Of a stretch of 64,000 nt of DNA, positions 56,234-64,000 are shown one piece after another. The stretch is from Thermothielavioides terrestris NRRL 8126. Taxonomy: Eukaryota; Ascomycota; Sordariomycetes; Sordariales; Chaetomiaceae. Every line of letters starts with the position of its first letter. The first letter of the stretch is position 1. The position numbers were made by a program, and so were the translations under genes. The stretch covers positions 1,178,001-1,242,000 of the forward strand of contig NC_016462.1 of the NCBI RefSeq assembly GCF_000226115.1, given 5' to 3'. The notes beneath the pieces are model-generated. The model saw only the letters and a program-made list of their open reading frames with translations. It did not search any database and was not told where the DNA came from.

Positions 56234-58769
56234 TTACCGGATCACCGTCTCGTCCCTGTCGATCCCTTCCAGAAACTCGAGAATGACGCTCCCGCCCAGT
56301 ATGCCGGTCCCGCCGGCGGTAGCCTTCCGGTCCGCCGTCCATACCTCATGGAACTTGACGCTCTTGTCGCTGGATGCAACCATAATGCAGCCTTCCTCGG
56401 CGGTGCGACTGCGGCGCCGGGCCGTACGACCACCTCCGCGCCCCGACGAGCGGGTGTTTTCGGGACCGCAGGGGAACGGGATCGCATAGAGCGCGCGGTG
56501 CTCGCCGGCCCAGGGTATGGCGGCGACCTGGCGGCATTCCGGCCAGGAGAAGACGGCGATTCGGACGGGGTGGTCGGGTTGGGCGTAGCCGAACGTGGCT
56601 GCGATCTCGCGGCGGGACGTGGACCATATCAGGCTGGTGACTTGGGCGGAGACCGATATCGACGCCAGGGCGGCGCCGGACCCCGTGTGGAAGAAATGGA
56701 TGCACTTGTCGTTGGAGCCTCCGCCGGTCGCCACCAAACTCTCCTGCCAGGGGCAGAATGCGATAGCCTTGACCGCGGCTCCGTGAACCCACCGGTGCTT
56801 CTCGTCGCCAGGTCGGATGTGCCGGACAAACGTGGATTGGGTCACTCGGACCTCCGTCTCGGCCTCTGAGACCCCGCTGGGTGCACGAGCATGCGTCGTA
56901 GTCGACAGCTCACCCTGCAGCAGCCCTTCGTCGCCATCACGCTTGTCAGGGGGGGCTTCGAGGACCTTGGAAGTCTCGAACAGGCAGCACAGGTTGTCGT
57001 TGCCTCCCGTGCCGAAAGCTGCACCAGTCCGCGACCAAGCCAATCCGCAGATCTGCTGAGAATGGACGACAATGCGTGCCAGCAGCGTCATCTGCCCGCC
57101 CCAGTTGTGACGCTCCACCTCCCACCTCTCCGGCCACTCGACTGAATAGTAGTAGACCTGGCCAACCTCATCCCCGACTAGGAGGTCCTCCGTCTTGACC
57201 GGGATGCCGGGTTGCATGAGGCTCTTGGACGGCCGCACGGTGCAGACGGGCCTCCAGCTGAGACAAGCAACTGGTGCCGGCTGGACAACCTCGAAACGAG
57301 GCGTCGGCGCTGAACGCGAAGTCCCAGGATCGGGATCATCGTACAACGACATCAAACTAAGTGTCTTATTGGATCTCCCGAAGGCCAAAATGGCTTTGCA
57401 CCCTTCGGAGGACGAGAAGGACAGGCTGGTCAAGTGGCAGTCGGCGTCCGACCCAGCATTCAGGAGCTGCACTCCTCTGGCCTCGGACCACCCGTAGAGG
57501 AGGTCGCCCAATCCCACTGCTAGCGTCTGCGAGGTCGGACAGTACGCCAGGATTGAGCAATAGAAATCGTCTCGCAAATTCGGGGCGTCGAGAACCCTGT
57601 AGGGCGTCAGTGCGGCTAAGGAAGAACGCAAGCCGGAGGCTGCAGGCACTCACTTGAACGGAGCCGTGGGCAATTCTCGGTTGCCGAGCGACCTCTGCGG
57701 CTTCGGGATAGGCCCTTCGTTGACCCATTCCGCGCCGTTCCATTGTGTCGGGACATGTCCCGGCTTGTTACAGATTTCGCCCGGCGAAAGAGCTGCGTTG
57801 GTCTCGAGTACGCGCTGCGTCCTGTCCAAGCCTAGTGCCGCCGCAAGCCGGGCTTGATGCTTCTCCAACTCTTCGATGTTCTGGGCTTTCACAGTGGGAA
57901 ATGTGGTCCGGAACAGCGGAGCGTTTGTTCCGCTCCTGACTAACTGGCCTCGGCCGTTGTTAACAGCGGTTCCCCCGAGGCCGACGGTCCAGGCCGTGTT
58001 TCCGCTGACCTGTGCGTCACTGCCATCAATACTATTCTGGTCAAGGGGACCAAGAACACTGCCGACTGAGCCAAGTCAGCACGGAGCACTGCCCGAAGCC
58101 ACTCTCGGCGTTGCGCGACCAACCTCTATTCCGGCTTGCTGCACTTTCGGCACCCGAGGGGGAGCGATATTCGGACGCCAGCGGCGTCACAACTCTCCGG
58201 CGATAAATAAAGGCGTCTTCGGCAGCCCCATTGTGCCGGAGAAGCTTCTCCGCAGGCGTCAGATTGTGTGGCAGCTTACTGGTCCTGAACCTTTCGGAGG
58301 CGTCTGTGCCCGTAGCCCTCGCAGGAATGAAGCGGTCCAGATGGCGCACGGAGGCAGTCTTAGGACCCTGCGGCTGTGGCGTGGACTTGAAGAAGGGGGA
58401 ACGCGAAGTGGGCAATGTCAGACGCGAGCGTAGTGGCCGTTTCGGCAATGTGACCGCTTTCTCGTCGGAATTGCGCGGTGGTATGCAGGTCGTCGGGGAG
58501 ACGGGTGAGGCAGGGACCTCACCCCTGAATGTCTGCTCACTATCACTGTCGATGAATGGGTCGTCCGAGTCCGACTGAATTCCATCACAGGAAACCCAGA
58601 TGTCAATCGACGACTTCCGATCCCGCTCCGTAGCTTTCTTGGGAGTTGCCGGCGTTGCAGGAGCGGTGCCATAGCCCGAGTCAGCCGGACTGCTGGCAGG
58701 GCTGTGGGTTGAACCGAGTTCATGATGCTCTTGACGAGACCGTCGGCGGAGGTGGGCAGCCGGCAGCAT
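56234..58769 (-). CDS. ama1: Meiosis-specific APC/C activator, Ama1-like (Cdc20/Fizzy family)
   Basis: Minus strand, exons 58124-58769, 57654-58065 and 56234-57596, 806 aa. The disordered N terminus has the C-box DRFIPAR (about residue 140). Seven-blade WD40 propeller begins KVLDAPNLRDDFYCSILAY...TLAVGLGDLLYGW, typical of Fizzy proteins, and includes ICGLAWSRTGAAFGTGGNDNL and LVATGGGSNDKCIHFF. The last two residues are Ile-Arg, the IR tail that docks on APC/C TPR subunits. Sequences such as WNGAEWVNEGPIP before the propeller fit the Ama1 subgroup rather than Cdc20 or Cdh1. The role would be directing APC/C ubiquitination in meiosis and ascospore formation. All three exons join in frame with good splice sites. 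Confidence 0.87.
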
Positions 58770-59620
58770 GGTTCGTTTGGGACCAGAACCGGTAAGCCGG
58801 GGCTGGTGAGGGCAACGCAGTACGCAACTCTGAGCCGGTGGGGGGGGGAGAGACGGCGGTGTTGGACGAGGTGATGGGGAGCAGAGGGGGAATACAGCAC
58901 GCGATACGACACACGAATGCAGGCCCGGGTTGCAATTTTGTCGGTTGGAGAAGTGACCGGTCAGCGAGTGTCCCCAGAGGCCACCATGGCACGCCAACTC
59001 GTCAGGGCCACAGCAGTCAGCTCGGTTGGCATGCGACGGGGCTCAACGTTGTGCGACCGTCTGGGCTGATAACTAAGAGCCCGAGACCAGTGCTGCGATG
59101 GGTGTACGGAGAATCGATATGGTACGGTCAGACTAAAGCATAGGTCGGGCAGTAGGGAGCGGACAGGCAACTATGGAATGAATTTGAGACATCGCAGGAC
59201 AATCGCAGTGGCAGTAGCAGTGTCCGGACAGAAGCAGCCCGAAGAAGCAGTTGCTGCTGAGGCTGAGCTGATGAGGAAGTGGAAGGGCAAGTGCGACCTG
59301 GGCACCAGTCCCTAGAAGAAGCCCACTCGGGCGGTGATACCAGACGTTGGAGACCATTCTCGGCAGGAAGGACCCAGTGAAGCCAGCGGTTAGAGGTGAT
59401 GGAGGTTGTCATCTTGGTCTAAGTCCAGGGTCAGGGGTAAGAGAGATGCGATGAGATGCCTCTTATCGATAAGCGCCTGCCTCTCAGACCCCTGCAGTAC
59501 CTACTGTTACTGCCGTTACTGCCGTTACTGTCCCGCCGCAACCGTGCTGGTCATTCATCGACTTGCAACTGCCAACCCAGGCACCCACCTGCCCACCGAC
59601 GCATCATTGCGGGAGAGATA
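58770..59620. promoter_or_regulatory. Divergent promoter region, Ama1-like / Bet4-like
   Basis: 850 bp between divergent start codons. A triple TACTGCCGT-type short repeat occurs near 59500-59530. No gene or clear binding motif recognised. Confidence 0.45.
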
Positions 59621-61136
59621 ATGGCCGACGTGAGAACCCTTATTTCCTTCCATGCATGCTGCCTTCCCGTGTGTGGCCGGAAAGTTGACTGATAGCAAGG
59701 ACGCTACTAGCAAGGTGGCTCGCAGCACGGCATAGCCCGGACCTCGCGAGTGCGCTCCGAAGAGCAGAAGCAGCGCGACCTCCAACGCATCCAGAAGTAC
59801 CGTGAGCTCGAGGACCAGGTGCGCTCACACGTCTCGCGGGCCGACTACTCGCCGCAGCTCTTCCAGCTCACGTCCAAGCTCCTGCGCCTCAACCCGGAGT
59901 ACTACACACTATGGAACGTCCGCAGACGCTGCCTAATCTCTGGCTTATTCTCAAGACCATCGGCTGGGTCATCATGCTCGACGGCGTGCTCGAGTACTTT
60001 TCCTACCGCCACTACAACACAATCTTCCACCAGCTGCTCGTCGTCGTCCTCGGCCACGACCCCGCCCGCCCCCGGCTCCCCGACAGCTGGGAGGAGTGGT
60101 ACAACAGCTGAGCCGGGCGCCGCGGGTGCGCCGTCCGGAACTTTCGCGAGTGACGACCCCGCCCAAGCTCCCGCCGCGGACTCCACCGACTCCGCCACCG
60201 CAGCAGCAGCAGCAGCCGCAGCCGAACAGCAAGACCTGGCCACCATCCAATCCGAGCTCAGCTTCACCATCCCGCTCCTCCTCGAATCGCCCAAGTGCTA
60301 TTGGATCTGGAGCTACCGGCAGTGGATCCTAGCGCAGGCGATCGCGCGTCTGCGGCCGCACGTGGCGCGGCAGGTGTGGGAGGCCGAGCTCGGGCTCGCG
60401 AGCAAGATGCTGGGCAAGGACCGGCGCAACTTCCACGCGTGGGGCTACCGGCGGCACGTGGTGACGCAGCTGGAGAGCGCGGCGCTGCGGGGTGCCAGCA
60501 TGGTCGAGGCCGAGTTCGAGTACACGTACCGCATGATCCAGACGGACCTGTCCAACTTCTCGGCCTGGCACAGCCGCAGCAAGCTGATCCCGCGCCTGCT
60601 GGACGAGCGGGGCGCGGACGACGCGGCGAGGAGGGCGTTCTTGGATAAAGGTACGCCAACCCACGCACACCTCTTGCTTTTCCCCTTCCTCTCCCGCAGT
60701 AGTTGTGTCTCTTGGAAAACAAAACCCAAAAAAATGACTGGCTAACACGCCAACGCTAGAGCTGAACCAGATCCGCGAAGCGCTCAACGTCGGGCCCGAG
60801 GACCAGTCGCTGTGGTACTACCACCAGTTCCTGATGCTCAACCTGGTCGACCCGGACAAGCACCCCGCCATGACGCGGGGCATCGCGGCCGGGGACCGCG
60901 CGGCCTACCTGGCGCGGGAGATCGACGAGATCAAGGAACTGCTGGAGGACTACCCGGATGTGAAGCTCATCTACGAGGCCCTGTTCGAGTACACGCTGTA
61001 TCTGTGCCAGCTGGAAGACCGCCAGCCCACCGCCGACGAACGCGCGGACCTGGCGGCGTGGCTGGCGAAGCTGAAGGAGCTGGATCCGATGCGCAACGGG
61101 CGGTGGGCAGATCTGGAGCGGGAATGTGGGTTGTGA
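59621..61136 (+). CDS. bet4: Rab geranylgeranyltransferase alpha subunit (Bet4-like)
   Basis: Exons 59621-59629 (MAD), 59711-60650 and 60760-61136 encode 441 aa. The start was chosen because the 9-nt first exon splices in frame to QGGSQHGIARTSRVRSEEQ, which resembles family N termini (MASHGIxR-like). PPTA repeats are visible: LLRLNPEYYTLWNVRRRCL, ESPKCYWIWSYRQWIL, KDRRNFHAWGYRRHVV, DLSNFSAWHSRSKLI and EDQSLWYYHQFLM. An Ala/Ser/Pro-rich insert of about 90 residues, including an Ala run near 60200, separates the first and second repeats and is unusual in length. The protein pairs with a beta subunit and escort protein to prenylate Rab GTPases. Confidence 0.9.
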
Positions 61137-61287
61137 AATGGCGGGGTGTTGTGTAACTCCCCTGAGACATAGCTAGTGATACCGTCTACAAACGCCTCGC
61201 ATTCCACCCTAAGCTGCGAACTAGTGTAGATGCCCGGCGTCTGCTCACCTCCCTCTATCCAGCATCATGCATGCATGCCCAACACAA

Positions 61288-63694
61288 TCATCTAAACCCT
61301 CCCGCTTTCACGGCCCCGCCTCTCCCTCTCCGCACCCCCACCGCCCTCCCCCGCGCAGCCTTCCTCCCCCAGCCAAGCCTCATCCAGCGGTACCAGAAGC
61401 GGACGCGGGCGCGCAGCTCGCGGCGGCCGACGCGCCGCCCGCCGCGCCTGCTCAGCCGCAGCACCTCGTCGTCGACCTTGCGGTACCGCACCTCCCAGCG
61501 CAGCCAGTCCTCGAGGCCCGGCAGGCCGACGCCGAGCGTCGGCAGCGCCAGCAGCTGCAGCTGCGGCGGGGTGGAGTGGGCGGCGGCGCTCTGCAGGCGG
61601 CGCTCCCACTCGAGGCGGCCGGCGTGCAGCGCGCTCAGCTTGCGGGAGCGGATCTGCTGGATCGCCTCGGTCTCGTCGCGCGGCGGCGGCGGCTCGTTCA
61701 GCGGTTCCGGTTCCGGGTCCGGTTGGTCGGCTTGTTCGGAATCAGGTTCCGGTTGTTCTTCGGAGTGAGCTGCGGCGGCCCGCTGAGACGGCGGGCCGAG
61801 GAGCAGGTGCGGCGGCCACCAGTCGCCGCCGGCGAGCAGGTCGGTCACGTCGAGGGTGGCGTAGATGGCCGGCAGCGTGTAGCGGACCTTGCCCGGGGCG
61901 TAGCGGCGGAGCATGGAGGCGAGCTCCTTCCTGGCCTGGTCGTCGGCCAGGGCCTCCCGGAAGGGCTTGTGGTGCTCCATCTCGAAGGGGGCGACGCGGA
62001 GCTTGCAGGGCAGCCGGTGCAAGACGCGGATCCAGTACCGGCCGTCGAACATGCGTGGCTCGGTCCAGCCTTGGGTCTTCCAGCCTCGGGGGTGCTTGTC
62101 CATGCGCCTGCCGAACGGCAGCTCGTGGAAGGTGACCGACGGTCGGGGCACGTTGGAGACGTGGGGGGCTCTCGCGAGCAGCCAGCGGAGCGGGTAGTCC
62201 CCGATCAGGGGGACGAAGTGTACGCCGCAGATCACGTAAGCTTTGGGCTCCGGCGGCGGGGTGCCGTCTGCTAGAGAGGGAAAGAGCATGGAGACGAGAT
62301 GGCCCAGTTGGCCGGGCTGGCTCAGTTCTCGCTCCGGCGTCACCATGGACAGCAGCCTGCGAACCATCAGCGCGGCGATGTGGCGGTAGTGCTCAGTGCG
62401 GCGTCGCCGGCTGGCCGGAGATGCGGAGAGCCGCCGCGGGACAGTCGGAAAATAGAAGCGCGGGAGAGTGACAACAAGGGTGCCGGCATTCTGCCCAAAC
62501 TCGTGGATCCGAACGCGGCGGAGGAGCCTGCCGGCCTCGGCCTCGGCCGACGCGACCCTCGCTCGGCAGCGCTCGGCCAGCCGGAGGATGGAAGGCTTCT
62601 GAAGTGCCTCGGGCAGCTTGTGGTGCTTGATCATGTGCCGAACCGCATTGCGCAGCGTTAGCGTCTGGTCTGCGTTGGTGTGGTCGTCGAACCAGGGGAT
62701 GCTGTTCTCCAGGCACGTGGCGATCAGCCTGTCTTTGCCGAAGCGGAGGAGTGGACGGTACACCATGATGCCGCCATCCTCGATCTCGAGCGGCACCAGA
62801 GGGGGGGCAGGTTTGCCCTTGGCGATGCCATCGTAGTCCTCCAGGTAGGCGGTCCCAATGTCTGATCTCAAGCCCCGTTCAACCTCGCGGGCGATGACAG
62901 CAGGATCGATTTCATCCCTCAGGCCCCGCTTCAGCTGCTTCCTCTCTTTCTCGCTCGGACGCAGGTTGTAGAAGGGGTTCTCGCGGCGCTGATCGTCGAC
63001 GAAGCCGCTCTGGTACACGCCGTGCAGGTCGTAGCACTCCGGGATGTCGGTTGCCGGCCGCATCCCCTGCAAGCCGCGGTACCCGTGGCCGGAAAGCAGC
63101 CGCATCAAGACCGTCTCGTACTGGTCGTCCTCGTGGTGGGCAGTCAGCAGCGTGGCGACCTGCCAGACCTTGCAGAAGGTGCCGAGCCGGCGGTAGCGGA
63201 GGTAGCGGGCCAGGGTCTCGACGTTGGGCAGGTCACTGGGGTTGACGCCCGGCTCGACCACATCGGCCCAGCGGAGTCTGGTGATGTTCGGCTTCACGCC
63301 GATCTTCTTGAGCGCCTGGGACACGTTGGCGGCTTCGGCGGCGCTGCCCTCGCGCAAGCCGTGGTCGACGATAATGCCGATCGGGTTGCTGACAGGGTGG
63401 TCGGCAACTTTAAACCACTGGTCGGTGGGCCTGATCTTGGTGCAAAGATAGGCCAGCGCCATCGAGTCCACGCCGCCGCTCACGGCCACGGCTGTGTGTC
63501 GTGTGGGGGTCAGCATTCACTGTCCGTCATGGAACAAGCGAGTCAAGTCAGCTAGGCGCCATACCGATGGGCCGGTGAGTGCGCCCGCGCGCGCCGGGAA
63601 AGCGCGGGGCACATGTGGCCTGCAGCGCCTCGAGGAACTCATGGGGAGTGATGGCACGCGCGCTGCGGTGTAGTACGGGCGGTATCGTACTCAT
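61288..63694 (-). CDS. tilS: tRNA(Ile)-lysidine synthetase, TilS/MesJ family
   Basis: Minus strand, exons 63565-63694 and 61288-63491, 777 aa. The first exon (MSTIPPVLHRSARAITPHEF) splices to AVAVSGGVDSMALAYLC, restoring the PP-loop SGGxDS of N-type ATP pyrophosphatases. Further family blocks are IIVDHGLREGSAAEAANV, LLTAHHEDDQYETVLMRLLSGHGYRGLQGM and MVYRPLLRFGKDRLIATC with WFDDHTNADQTLTLRN. Bacterial TilS makes lysidine at C34 of tRNA-Ile(CAU). The fungal nuclear gene presumably serves mitochondrial tRNA, though no certain transit peptide is visible. At nearly 780 aa it is much longer than bacterial TilS, with a fungal C-terminal extension rich in Glu/Pro then Arg. Confidence 0.88.
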
Positions 63695-63929
63695 TCCATC
63701 ACCGACGCAACGAAGGTCTCCGGGTCAGTCAGCGAGCTGATGGTGGGAAAGAAACCTGGAATGTGGGGTAGGTCTTCCGTTGTCAATTGGACAATCTCAG
63801 GTGCCAGGGGCGATGATGGCCCGAGCGTTTAGCGTGAGTGACGAACTGCCAAGCCCGTCTTGCGAACCCTTGCCCATGACCTCACAGCGTTGCCTGCCGG
63901 AGCCGGAGCTTACACTAGCTCCAGCAAAA

Positions 63930-64000
63930 ATGATGGCCACAGCAGCAACCACGGAACTTGAGCAGCAGAGCTTCAGCAACCCACCTCAACGGCCAGGCAG
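63930..64000 (+). CDS. Possible first exon of a gene cut by the window end
   Basis: ATGATGGCC in a good context (CAAAAATGATGG) opens a frame MMATAATTELEQQSFSNPPQ that runs off the right edge. Divergent from the TilS-like gene by about 235 bp. Only 23 codons are visible, so this is tentative. Confidence 0.3.
   Translation, partial: MMATAATTELEQQSFSNPPQRPG

Overview
The window is nuclear DNA of a filamentous ascomycete, most likely a GC-rich Sordariomycete; a Chaetomiaceae or other Sordariales genome would fit, but the species is not identified. The evidence is short spliceosomal introns of about 50-110 bp with GTRNGT donors and CTRAC-like branch points, fungal-only protein families (Zn2Cys6 regulator, hydrophobin, DUF7708/NB-ARC STAND protein, DUF3716), two nuclear tRNA genes with canonical introns, and an AT-rich block showing the CpA-to-TpA signature of repeat-induced point mutation (RIP). 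Gene spans below run from start codon to stop codon and include introns. Exon lists were read by eye from splice signals; for every multi-exon model the summed exon length was checked to be a multiple of three.

Bases 1-11,318 are a dead transposon nest. A minus-strand Ty3/gypsy element (integrase at the left edge, then RNase H, RT and protease, gag-side sequence, and a 249-bp 5' LTR at 5939-6187) sits inside the RNase H domain of a minus-strand Ty1/copia element (RT, integrase, gag zinc knuckle, and a 210-bp 5' LTR at 11109-11318). The internal regions are riddled with stops and nearly devoid of CA/TG, while both LTRs look almost untouched.

From 12,458 on the DNA is ordinary gene-rich euchromatin. 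In order: a dynamin-type GTPase resembling SLIP-GC (+); an APH-fold kinase-like protein that has lost both catalytic aspartates (+); a monocarboxylate-type MFS transporter (-) divergent from a Zn2Cys6 activator (+), with a perfect inverted repeat between them; dipeptidyl peptidase III (+); a small acidic unknown (-); a secreted NucA/NucB-like nuclease (+); a fungal C-terminal membrane-anchor protein (-) divergent from a DUF7708/NB-ARC/TPR NLR-like protein (+); an intact APH-type kinase-like protein (+); a very short class I hydrophobin (-); tRNA-Gln(CUG); a GNAT acetyltransferase (-); a 185-bp poly(A) run; a cytochrome P450 (-); an RBR-type E3 ubiquitin ligase (+); a frameshifted histone H3/CENP-A-like remnant (-); an AT-hook/DUF3716 protein (-) divergent from a Syn8-type SNARE (+); tRNA-Ile(AAU); an Ama1-type meiotic APC/C activator (-) divergent from the Rab geranylgeranyltransferase alpha subunit (+); a TilS-type tRNA-lysidine synthetase (-); and the possible first exon of another gene at the right edge.

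Most genes are independent housekeeping or accessory loci. The pairs most likely to be functionally linked are the MFS transporter with its divergent regulator, and the NLR-like receptor with its divergent membrane protein. The H3-like remnant, the seven-cysteine hydrophobin, the double-Asp-loss kinase relative and the RIP-sparing of the LTRs are the most unusual observations.
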